Source: Shinella sp. XGS7
GTDB lineage: Bacteria; Pseudomonadota; Gammaproteobacteria; Burkholderiales; Burkholderiaceae_C
DNA: 64,000 nucleotides
Assembly: GCF_020535565.1 (NCBI RefSeq)
Contig: NZ_CP084758.1
Coordinates: 124,001 to 188,000, forward strand
Reading direction: 5' to 3'
Positions within the stretch are counted from its first letter, which is position 1; each line of letters begins with the position of its first letter. A program made the position numbers and the translations under genes. Positions 25,486 through 32,365 of the stretch are shown here, piece after piece. The notes beneath the pieces are model-generated. The model saw only the letters and a program-made list of their open reading frames with translations. It searched no databases and had not been told where the DNA came from.

Positions 25486-26183
25486 TGCACTGGACCCTGC
25501 TATGTGACTTCGACGGCACGATCTCCCTGGAGGACGTGACCGACTCTCTGCTGCTGCGCTTCGGCCGCCCCGGCTGGGACCGGCTGGAGGCCGACTGGCG
25601 CGAGGGCCGCATCGGCTCGCGCGAGTGTCTGGCGGGCCAGATTGCCCTGCTGGACTGCAGCGCCGACGAACTGGACGAGCACCTCGCCGGCCTGGAGATC
25701 GACCCGGACTTTCCGGCCTTCGTGGCCGCCGCGGAGCGTGCGGGGCATCGGCTGCACATCGTCAGCGACGGGCTGGATCTGGCCATAGGCCGGCTCCTGC
25801 GCCGGCACGGCCTGGGCCATCTGCCGGTGGCGGCCAATCGCCTGCTGCCCGAGGGGCCGCGTCGCTGGCGGCTCGACTTTCCGCATGCCGTCAGGGACTG
25901 CAGCAGCGGAACCTGCAAGTGCCGCTTTGCCGCCGAGCCGGATCGGCCGGTGCTGATGATTGGCGACGGTGCCTCCGACTTCTGCGTGGCCGGCCGTGCC
26001 GATCTGAACTGGGCGCGCAAGCGCCTGCTCGATCACTGCCTGGACCGCAATCTGCCGCATCGACCCGTTGCCAATTTCGCCCAGGCCCTGCGACAACTGC
26101 CGGAGCTCGAGCACCTCGAGCCGCGCACCTCACGCCTCCCCTCCCCTTCTCGATACAACAAGGAGTTCCCTCACAATGAATGA
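25485..26183 (+). CDS. HAD-family phosphatase (MtnX/PSP-like)
   Basis: 232 residues. Motif I LLCDFDGTIS (Asp 8, Asp 10), motif II IVSDGLD, and motif IV MIGDGASD near residue 165; the cap is the small helical type seen in phosphoserine phosphatase and MtnX. A CSSGTCKCR cluster in the middle is typical of MtnX-like members. It starts on the last base of the adaptor stop (TGATG) and its own end overlaps the aminotransferase start by eight bases, so a phosphatase-aminotransferase pair is produced with the exporter. The phosphorylated substrate is unknown. Confidence 0.85.
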   Translation: MHWTLLCDFDGTISLEDVTDSLLLRFGRPGWDRLEADWREGRIGSRECLAGQIALLDCSADELDEHLAGLEIDPDFPAFVAAAERAGHRLHIVSDGLDLAIGRLLRRHGLGHLPVAANRLLPEGPRRWRLDFPHAVRDCSSGTCKCRFAAEPDRPVLMIGDGASDFCVAGRADLNWARKRLLDHCLDRNLPHRPVANFAQALRQLPELEHLEPRTSRLPSPSRYNKEFPHNE

Positions 26184-27543
26184 CGCCAGCCTGCTTGCCG
26201 ACGAGGCCCGCTACTGCTCTTTTGGCGACACGGTGCACTACGCCGATCCGCCCAAGATCTTCGAACGCTGCGAAGGCAGCTATCTCTATGACGGCCGCGG
26301 CACGCCCTTTCTGGACCTCCAGATGTGGTACTCGGCGGTGAACTTCGGCTACGGCAATGAGCGGCTGAACAATGTGCTCAAGCACCAGCTCGACACCCTG
26401 CCGCAGGTGGCCAGTCAGTATCTGCATCCCACCAAGATCCAGCTGGCCAAGGTCATCGCCGAGGACGCCAAGGCCAAATGGGGTCTGGACGGACGCGTGC
26501 ATTTCAATGTCGGCGGCTCGCAGTCCATCGAGGATTCGCTCAAGCTGGTGCGCAATGCCAAGGGCGGCAAGGGCCTGATGTTCGCCTTCGAGGGGGGCTA
26601 CCACGGCCGCACGCTGGGTGCCTCGGCCATCACCTCCAGCTACCGCTACCGCCGCCGCTACGGCCACTTCGACCGCGCGCACTTCCTGCCCTTCCCCTAT
26701 CACTTCCGTGCGCCCAAGGGCATGAGCAAGGAAGAGTATGGCGAGCACTGCGTGCAGCAGCTCGCGCGCCTGTTCGACAGCGAGTACAACGGCGCCTGGG
26801 ATCCCAAGGTGGGCGAGTGCGAGTACGCAGCCTTCTACGTCGAGGCGGTGCAGGGCACGGGCGGCTATGTGATCCCGCCCAAGAACTTCTTCACCGGCCT
26901 GAAGAAGGTGCTGGACCAGTACGGCATCCTGATGGTGGTGGACGAGATCCAGATGGGCTTCTACCGCACCGGCAAGCTCTGGGGCATCGAGCACTTCGGC
27001 GTCACCCCCGACGTGCTGGTGTTCGGCAAGGCCCTGACCAATGGCCTGAATCCCCTGGCCGGCCTGTGGGCGCGCGAGGAGCTGATCAACCCGACCGTGT
27101 TCCCGCCGGGCTCCACCCACTCCACCTTCGCCTCCAATCCGCTGGGCACCGCCATCGGCCTGGAGACGATGAAGATGCTGGCCGAGACCGACTATGAAAG
27201 CATGGTGATGGCCAAGGGCGCGCATTTCCTGGAGGGCCTGAAGGACCTGCAGAAGCGTCACCCCGAGATCGGTGAAGTGGACGGCCTGGGCCTGGCCCTG
27301 CGCGCCGAGATCTGCGAGGCCGATGGCTACACGCCCAACAAGAAGCTGGTGGACCGCATGGTCGACATCGGCCTGGCCGGCGCGCTGGAGCACAAGGGTC
27401 AGGCCATGGGCCTGGTGCTGGACATCGGTGGCTACTTCAAGAACGTCATCACCTTCGCGCCCTCGCTGCACATCAGCACCGAGGAGATCGATCTGGGCCT
27501 GGTCCTGCTGGACCAACTGCTCACCAAGGCCAAGAAGGGCTGA
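26176..27543 (+). CDS. Class III PLP-dependent aminotransferase
   Basis: 455 residues, fold type I, class III (omega-aminotransferase type). FEGGYHGRTLG (138-148), DEIQMGFYRTG (256-266) and the PLP lysine K285 in VFGKALTNG; THSTFASNPLG closes the active site. Closest in style to lysine/diaminobutyrate/GABA-type aminotransferases, so a terminal amine or omega-amino acid is a likely substrate or product, but this cannot be settled by motif. AAGGAG lies 11 bases before ATG 26176. Last gene of the exporter operon and followed by a strong terminator. With the arginase-like enzyme it suggests an amine-bearing product. Confidence 0.88.
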   Translation: MNDASLLADEARYCSFGDTVHYADPPKIFERCEGSYLYDGRGTPFLDLQMWYSAVNFGYGNERLNNVLKHQLDTLPQVASQYLHPTKIQLAKVIAEDAKAKWGLDGRVHFNVGGSQSIEDSLKLVRNAKGGKGLMFAFEGGYHGRTLGASAITSSYRYRRRYGHFDRAHFLPFPYHFRAPKGMSKEEYGEHCVQQLARLFDSEYNGAWDPKVGECEYAAFYVEAVQGTGGYVIPPKNFFTGLKKVLDQYGILMVVDEIQMGFYRTGKLWGIEHFGVTPDVLVFGKALTNGLNPLAGLWAREELINPTVFPPGSTHSTFASNPLGTAIGLETMKMLAETDYESMVMAKGAHFLEGLKDLQKRHPEIGEVDGLGLALRAEICEADGYTPNKKLVDRMVDIGLAGALEHKGQAMGLVLDIGGYFKNVITFAPSLHISTEEIDLGLVLLDQLLTKAKKG

Positions 27544-27560
27544 TCGCTGCCGCCAGTGAA

Positions 27561-27588
27561 AAGGCCCGGCATTGCCGGGCCTTTTTTT
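27561..27588 (+). terminator. Strong intrinsic terminator of the exporter/aminotransferase operon
   Basis: AAGGCCCGGC-ATT-GCCGGGCCTT followed by a run of T at 27582-27588, 17 bases after the aminotransferase stop. Confidence 0.9.
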
Positions 27589-27923
27589 CTGGGATCAGCG
27601 CCCGTGCGCGGAGACGGCTGTCGGCACGGAGCCGCCCTGGGAAGATGGGTCGAAGATCAGGGCGCCAGCGGGCCTCCCTCCGCTCATGTCCCCCGGCACC
27701 GGCCCGCGGCCGGCGCCTCCTCCTTGACTTCGCTGCGAGAGGCCCACTGCCGTCCTGATCCGCAAGGCCATGGCAGGCGCCTGATGGCAGGCGCCCAGGT
27801 CGGCCAAGGGCGGGGGACATGAGCGTAAGCACCCGCCCCTGCCCTCGGCAGCACTAACGCAGATGCCAACCGCCCTCCGCGCGCATGGGCGATGCGCTTT
27901 TCTTCGAGTCTGCGCGGTAGCGC
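27589..27923. other. Non-coding gap between convergent units
   Basis: About 335 bases between the terminator and the ketosynthase stop. Open frames exist on both strands but none has a family signature, a ribosome-binding site or native codon bias. I see no tRNA, repeat or operator here. Confidence 0.5.
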
Positions 27924-29153
27924 TCAGTCCCAGCGCCGCAGCGCCAGCACGGCATTGAGCCCGCCGAAGGCGAAGGAATTGGAGAGCGCGGCCTCGATGC
28001 GGCGCTCGCGCGCCTGGTTGGGCAGCACATCGAGATCGCAGGCCGGATCGGCCTCGCGGTAGTTGATGGTCGGCGGCAGCACGCCCTCGCGCAAGGCCCC
28101 CAGCACCGCCAGCAGCTCCAGCGCGCCGGCCGCTCCCAGCGCATGACCGTGCATGGACTTGGTCGAGGACACGGCCAGCGCCTGGGCGTGCGCGCCGAAG
28201 ACCGCGCGGATCGCCCGGGTCTCGGTCGCGTCATTGGCCTGGGTGCCAGTGCCATGGGCATTGATATAGCCGATCTGCTCGGGCGCCAGGCCGGCGTCCT
28301 GCAGGGCCAGACGCATCGCGCGGCCGGCGCCTTCGGCATCCGGCATCACGATGTCGGCGGCATCGGCGCTCATGCCCGCACCGGCCAGCTCGGCCAGGAT
28401 GGTGGCGCCGCGGCGCTGGGCATGCTCCAGCGTTTCCAGCACGAACACGGCAGCGCCCTCGCCCAGCACCAGGCCTCGCCTGTCCTTGGAGAAGGGCCGG
28501 CACGCGTCATCGGCCAGCACCCGCATCGCCTCCCAGGCCCGCACCACCCCCAGGGTCAGACAGGCTTCGGCACCACCGGCCAGGGCCACGTCGGCCTGAC
28601 CGCTGCGCAGCATCAGCAAGGCCTGAGCCAGGGCGTGATTGGAGGAGGCACAGGCACTCGACACGACAAAGGCCGGACCGCGCGCACCGAACTCCAGGCT
28701 CAGCTGCGAGGCCGGCGCATTCATCATCAGGCGCACGATGGTGAGCGGATGCAGCCGGGGATTGCCTTCGGCATAAAGACGGCGGTAGCTGGCATCGTGG
28801 GTGCTCTCGCCGCCCGCGCCGCTGCCGATCACCACGGCGCTGCGCTCGGACAGTTCCGGCGCCCTCAGGTCCAGCCCGGACTGCGCGACAGCCTCCCGGG
28901 CCGCCACCAGGGCGTACTGGCAGGTCAGGTCCAGCAGCTGCAGACGCTTGTCATCGAAATGCTGTGCGGGATCGTAGCCCCGCACCTCGCCGGCAAGCGG
29001 CGCCTTCAACTCATGGCCGGCCAGACGCTCGAACGGGCCGATGCCGGAGCGCCCCTCGCGCATGGCCTGCCAGCTCTGGGCCGCGGTGAGGCCCAGCGGC
29101 GTGATGGCGCCGGCCCCCGTGATGACGACCCGCGTGCGCTCAGGCCGCTGCAT
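27924..29153 (-). CDS. Beta-ketoacyl-ACP synthase (FabF-type)
   Basis: 409-residue condensing enzyme. Catalytic Cys 168 in SSACASS, His 300 in NAHGTGT and His 337 in TKSMHGHALGAAG, so the C-H-H triad and the conserved Lys are intact. Elongates an acyl chain with malonyl-ACP. It is not in a housekeeping fab cluster (no fabG, fabD or fabH nearby); it overlaps its own ACP by 14 bases, which suggests a dedicated acyl pathway. Product chain length cannot be told from sequence. Confidence 0.9.
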   Translation of the reverse strand: MQRPERTRVVITGAGAITPLGLTAAQSWQAMREGRSGIGPFERLAGHELKAPLAGEVRGYDPAQHFDDKRLQLLDLTCQYALVAAREAVAQSGLDLRAPELSERSAVVIGSGAGGESTHDASYRRLYAEGNPRLHPLTIVRLMMNAPASQLSLEFGARGPAFVVSSACASSNHALAQALLMLRSGQADVALAGGAEACLTLGVVRAWEAMRVLADDACRPFSKDRRGLVLGEGAAVFVLETLEHAQRRGATILAELAGAGMSADAADIVMPDAEGAGRAMRLALQDAGLAPEQIGYINAHGTGTQANDATETRAIRAVFGAHAQALAVSSTKSMHGHALGAAGALELLAVLGALREGVLPPTINYREADPACDLDVLPNQARERRIEAALSNSFAFGGLNAVLALRRWD

Positions 29154-29400
29154 TCGCGGCCTTGGCGTTCACCAGCGCCTGCACGGAGCGCAACAGGTCG
29201 CCGACGGTACTGCTGTTGAAATTGGCGTCCTGCTCGGGGACGGAAATGCCGAAGCGGTCCTCGATCTCGAACACCACCTGGATGGCGTCGAGCGAGTGAA
29301 CGTCCAGGTCCTGCATGGTGGCGTCGAGCGAGATCTTCTCGCGCGGGATCTGCGCTTCCTTGGCAATGATGTCGAAGATGGTCTTCTCGAGGTCGTTCAT
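29140..29400 (-). CDS. Acyl carrier protein
   Basis: 86 residues, acidic four-helix protein with the phosphopantetheine site DVHSLD (Ser 36) and helix II AIQVVFEIEDRFGISVPEQD. The DxHSLD version differs from the housekeeping DSLD motif of AcpP, which supports a specialised ACP. Start at ATG 29400 (MNDLEKTI); TTG 29409 is possible but unlikely. Upstream of and overlapping the ketosynthase, divergent from the SMR-like pair. Confidence 0.9.
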   Translation of the reverse strand: MNDLEKTIFDIIAKEAQIPREKISLDATMQDLDVHSLDAIQVVFEIEDRFGISVPEQDANFNSSTVGDLLRSVQALVNAKAANAAA

Positions 29401-29526
29401 GATCTGCAAAGCCTGGGGTCAAAGGCGCCAACTATTATGGAGGCCGATTGCCGCGCAGCTTTAGGCTTGTATGAAGATTTGCTCGCGTCATCCCCGCCCT
29501 ATTGATAAGCCCCCATCCCCCAAGAC

Positions 29527-29886
29527 ATGCTCACGGCCGGCCTCTGGCTCCTGAATCTTCTGCTCGACACCTGCGGTCAACTGGCCTTCAAGGCCGCCGC
29601 CTCCGATCCCCGAATCGAGCAGGCGCCACGCCGCTGGACCGCCATGGCGGCACGCCCCTGGGTCTGGATAGGCCTGCTCTGCTACTGCGCGGAGTTCTTC
29701 ACCTGGATGGCTTTTCTGAGCCTGGTCCCTCTGTCGCACGGCGTGCTGCTGGCTGCGGCCGGCGTGGTGACCGTGATGCTGGCCGGACGCTGGCTCTTCA
29801 ATGAACAACTCCTGCCGCTGCGCAGTGCCGGCATCGCGCTGATTGCCCTGGGCGTGGTCCTGGTTGGCCTCGGAGCTGCACCATGA
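29527..29886 (+). CDS. SMR/EamA-like four-helix membrane protein, subunit 1
   Basis: 119 residues with four hydrophobic helices (about 3-20, 40-60, 64-83, 95-116) and no long loops, as in small multidrug-resistance and ArnE/ArnF-type flippase subunits. Starts MLTAGLWLLNLLLDTCGQLAFKAA. The stop overlaps the start of the next gene (ATGA), and the next gene encodes a similar protein, so a heterodimer is likely. Placed beside the ACP and ketosynthase, it may move a lipid-linked or amphiphilic intermediate across the inner membrane (inference). Confidence 0.8.
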   Translation: MLTAGLWLLNLLLDTCGQLAFKAAASDPRIEQAPRRWTAMAARPWVWIGLLCYCAEFFTWMAFLSLVPLSHGVLLAAAGVVTVMLAGRWLFNEQLLPLRSAGIALIALGVVLVGLGAAP

Positions 29887-30281
29887 AACTTCGCGGCTAC
29901 GCCCTGGGCTTTGGCTGCCTGATGCTGCTGGACACGCTGGCCCATGTGTTCTTCAAGTTCGCCGCCGATGCCAGTGCGCCGGCCTCGGTCGATCTGGACT
30001 GGGTGCTCCGTGTGGCGCTGCTGCCCTGGACCTGGGGCGCGGTGGCCTGCTACATCGCCACCTTCTTTCTCTGGATGACCTTGCTGCGCAGCGCGCCGGT
30101 CGGCCCGGCCTTTGCCGCTTCACACCTGGAAACCGTGGGCGTCGTCGTGGCCGGCATGCTGGTGTTCGGCGAACGCATCAGCCCTTTGCAATGGGCGGGT
30201 GCCGCGCTCATCTTGGGCGGCATCCTGTGCCTGGCGCTCAGCGAGAAACGACTGGAAAACGCCCGACAGGCCGAGCGCTGA
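29883..30281 (+). CDS. SMR/EamA-like four-helix membrane protein, subunit 2
   Basis: 132 residues, four helices; contains DTLAHVFFKFAADAS in helix 1, FFLWMTLLRSAPVGPAFAASH and EAMA-like VVVAGMLVFGERISPLQWAGAALILGG. The end, LSEKRLENARQAER, is a charged cytosolic tail. Translationally coupled to subunit 1. The GERISxxQWxGxxLIxxG element is shared by EamA and ArnF-like proteins. Substrate unknown. Confidence 0.8.
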   Translation: MKLRGYALGFGCLMLLDTLAHVFFKFAADASAPASVDLDWVLRVALLPWTWGAVACYIATFFLWMTLLRSAPVGPAFAASHLETVGVVVAGMLVFGERISPLQWAGAALILGGILCLALSEKRLENARQAER

Positions 30282-30296
30282 GAACTGCGGTATACT

Positions 30297-30480
30297 CGGC
30301 GCCTCTGCACTGGGAACCTTGGCTCCGCCAAAGACAGGCCTCAGTCAGAACGCGGGGCAACCTGGTCAAGAACTCACGACCAATACGCCAGGCAAAAGCC
30401 CCATGAGCCGGCCTCCCAAGCCGGTCCTTGTTCGAGCTCTACGCTCGATACCAGCCCCGCAGCCCTTCCCTTGATCTCTT
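30297..30480 (+). ncRNA. Candidate structured RNA or long leader
   Basis: A 360-base gap (30282-30641) without a convincing gene begins with a TATACT box (30291-30296; no good -35). Then three consecutive stems: GGGGC/GCCCC (30354-30358 with 30398-30402) extended by CCTGG/CCAGG (30361-30365 with 30388-30392), CCGGC/GCCGG (30408-30412 with 30420-30424) and TCGAGC/GCTCGA (30432-30437 with 30443-30448). It matches no tRNA, tmRNA, RNase P or SRP pattern I know. It may be a small RNA or the leader of the small gene at 30642. The 3' boundary is a guess. Confidence 0.35.
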
Positions 30481-30641
30481 TCGCTCGGCACATGGCGACA
30501 GCTGTGCCCGGAAACCGATGGGGAAAGCCGCGCAGGTTCCCGACCCCGTGACAGGACACGGCGTCGATTCACCCGCCACATCCAAAAACCGCGCCAAGAC
30601 GGATAGCCATAGCCGATCAAGGCGCACACCTCAAAGAAACT

Positions 30642-30857
30642 ATGCAAACCAAAAGCATTGAGGTGGGGCGTTACCTTGTCTCACCGATGATCAAACCCCA
30701 TGCCGACGGCGGATTCAGCGCCGCGGTCTCCATCCGCTCGGGCCAGGGCATGGCCAGCCATGACCGCGTCATGCGCTTCGTGCCCCGCTTCGAGAGCCCA
30801 CGCGCCGCCCTGCGCTACGCCAAGGCCGAAGGCCTGGCCTGGGTCCAGGCCCACTGA
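30642..30857 (+). CDS. Small conserved-looking hypothetical protein
   Basis: 71 residues beginning MQTKSIEVGRYLVSPMIKPH, with DGGFSAAVSIRSG, RFVPRFESPRAALRYAKAEG and a C-terminal WVQAH. Mixed alpha/beta, basic, no membrane segment. Codon use is native and a bidirectional terminator follows 31 bases later, which supports a real gene. I do not know a function. Ribosome-binding site is weak (CAAAGAAACT). Confidence 0.7.
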   Translation: MQTKSIEVGRYLVSPMIKPHADGGFSAAVSIRSGQGMASHDRVMRFVPRFESPRAALRYAKAEGLAWVQAH

Positions 30858-30888
30858 ACCTCGGCTGACACGCTCAGCCCAAACAAAA

Positions 30889-30911
30889 GGCGCCCCGCAG
30901 GGCGCCTTTTT
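30889..30911. terminator. Bidirectional intrinsic terminator
   Basis: GGCGCCC-CGCA-GGGCGCC with TTTTT on the plus strand and TTTTGTTT on the minus strand. It serves both the small gene ending at 30857 and the RND operon ending at 30941. Confidence 0.88.
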
Positions 30912-30940
30912 CATGGAGCGGCCGCAGCCGTCCGGTCCGA

Positions 30941-32362
30941 TCAGGAGGCCGGCTTGGCCTCGTCGGCCGCACCGCCGCCCAGCACCTTGTAGAGCTGCAC
31001 GCGGTTCAGGGCCTTGGCCAGGCGCACCTGCAGCAGGGCCTGCTGGGCCGCATAGCTGGCGCGCTGGGCATCCAGCAGCTCCAGGGAGTTGGACACACCG
31101 TTGCCGAAGCGCAGCTCCACCAGGGCCAGGCGCTGGGCCTCGGCGCGGGCCTGCAGCTCCTGGCCGCCAAGCTGCTCGTCCAGCGTGGCCAGGCCGGCCA
31201 GGGCATCGGCCACCTCGCGGAAGGCGGTCTGCACCGTCTTCTCGTACTGCGCCAGGGCGATGCCCTGATTGGCCTTGGCCACCTCGATATTGGCCTGGTT
31301 GCGGCCGGCATCGAAGATGGGCATCAGGATCTGCGAGGCAAAGCTCCAGGCGCTGTTGCGGAACAGGTCCGAGAGCTGGGTGCTGGCCGTGCCGGCACTG
31401 GCGGTGAGCGTGATGCTGGGGAAGACCGCCGCACGCGCCGCGCCGATATTGGCATTGGCGGCACGCAGCTGCTGCTCGGCCTGCAGCACATCGGGACGGC
31501 TGACCAGCACCTCGGAGGGCAGGCCCGCCGGCACGCGCGGCAGCTGCAGGGCCTGCAGCGGCTGGGCTGCCGGCAGGCTGACTGGCAGGGGCTGACCCAC
31601 CAGCAGCACCAGGGCGTTCTCGGCCTCGTCGCGCGCACGCTGGGCGGCAGCCAGGCTGGCCCGGGCCGCGCCGGCCGCGGACTCGGCGCTGGAGAGATCC
31701 AGCTGCGAGGCCGCGCCCACATCGAACTTGGTGCGGCTGAGCTTGAGGCTGTCCTCGCGCGTGGCCAGGGTCTGGCGGCTGAGCGTCAGCAGTTCTTCGG
31801 CGGCCTGCAGATTCAGCTGGGCCGCGGCCACGCCGGCCACCAGGCTCAGGCGGGCGGCGCGCTGGCCCTCGGCCGTGGCCAGGTAGCTGGCCAGCGCCGA
31901 CTCGCTGTTGTTCTTCAGCTTGCCGAAGAGATCCAGCTCATAGGCCGTGACCTGCAGACCGGCCTGGTAGACGCCGTTGATCGTGCCGCTGCCGTTGCTG
32001 GCGGGCGAGCGCTGACCGGACAGGCCGGCGCTGACCGTGGGCCAGCGCGCGGCATCGCTGATGCGGTACTGGGCGCGCGCCTTGTCCACATTCAGCAGGG
32101 CCACGCGCAGATCGCGGTTGTTCTGCAGGGCCAGCTCGATCAGGGCGCGCACGCGGGCGTCGCCGGCATAGAACTGCTGCCAGGGCAGCTCGGCGGCCTT
32201 GGGCGCCTGGGCGGCCTCGGCCGGCTTGGCGGCGCTGGGCCAGTCGCCCGCCACCGGGGCGGCGGGACGCTGGTACTCGGGCGCGAGGTTGGCGCAGCCG
32301 GCCAGCAGCAGGGCCGCGGCCAGGGCGCTCAGGGAGGAGAAGGTCTTGTAGCTCTTGTTCAT
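30941..32362 (-). CDS. RND-pump outer-membrane channel (OprM/NodT family)
   Basis: 473 residues, lipoprotein signal with lipobox LAGC (ALLLAGCANLAPEYQRP), then the two OEP repeats: RALIELALQNNRDLRVALLNVDKARAQYRI and SRPDVLQAEQQLRAANANIGAARAAVFPSI. LRFGNGVSNSLELLDAQRA ends the second. Third gene of the adaptor-pump-channel operon, three bases after the pump stop. It forms the outer-membrane duct for drug or solvent efflux. Confidence 0.93.
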   Translation of the reverse strand: MNKSYKTFSSLSALAAALLLAGCANLAPEYQRPAAPVAGDWPSAAKPAEAAQAPKAAELPWQQFYAGDARVRALIELALQNNRDLRVALLNVDKARAQYRISDAARWPTVSAGLSGQRSPASNGSGTINGVYQAGLQVTAYELDLFGKLKNNSESALASYLATAEGQRAARLSLVAGVAAAQLNLQAAEELLTLSRQTLATREDSLKLSRTKFDVGAASQLDLSSAESAAGAARASLAAAQRARDEAENALVLLVGQPLPVSLPAAQPLQALQLPRVPAGLPSEVLVSRPDVLQAEQQLRAANANIGAARAAVFPSITLTASAGTASTQLSDLFRNSAWSFASQILMPIFDAGRNQANIEVAKANQGIALAQYEKTVQTAFREVADALAGLATLDEQLGGQELQARAEAQRLALVELRFGNGVSNSLELLDAQRASYAAQQALLQVRLAKALNRVQLYKVLGGGAADEAKPAS

Positions 32363-32365
32363 GGA

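Noticed and set aside
27556..27822. 88-codon plus-strand frame after the aminotransferase terminator
   Set aside because: Begins inside the terminator hairpin, has no ribosome-binding site and no recognisable motif.
30297..30480. Identification as 6S, tmRNA, RNase P or SRP RNA
   Set aside because: None of the diagnostic sequences of those RNAs (for example the RNase P GAGGAAAGTC or SRP GGTCAGGTCCGGAAGG) is present.
30428..30661. 77-codon frame in the structured gap
   Set aside because: Poor codon bias, no ribosome-binding site, and it overlaps the start of the better supported small gene at 30642.
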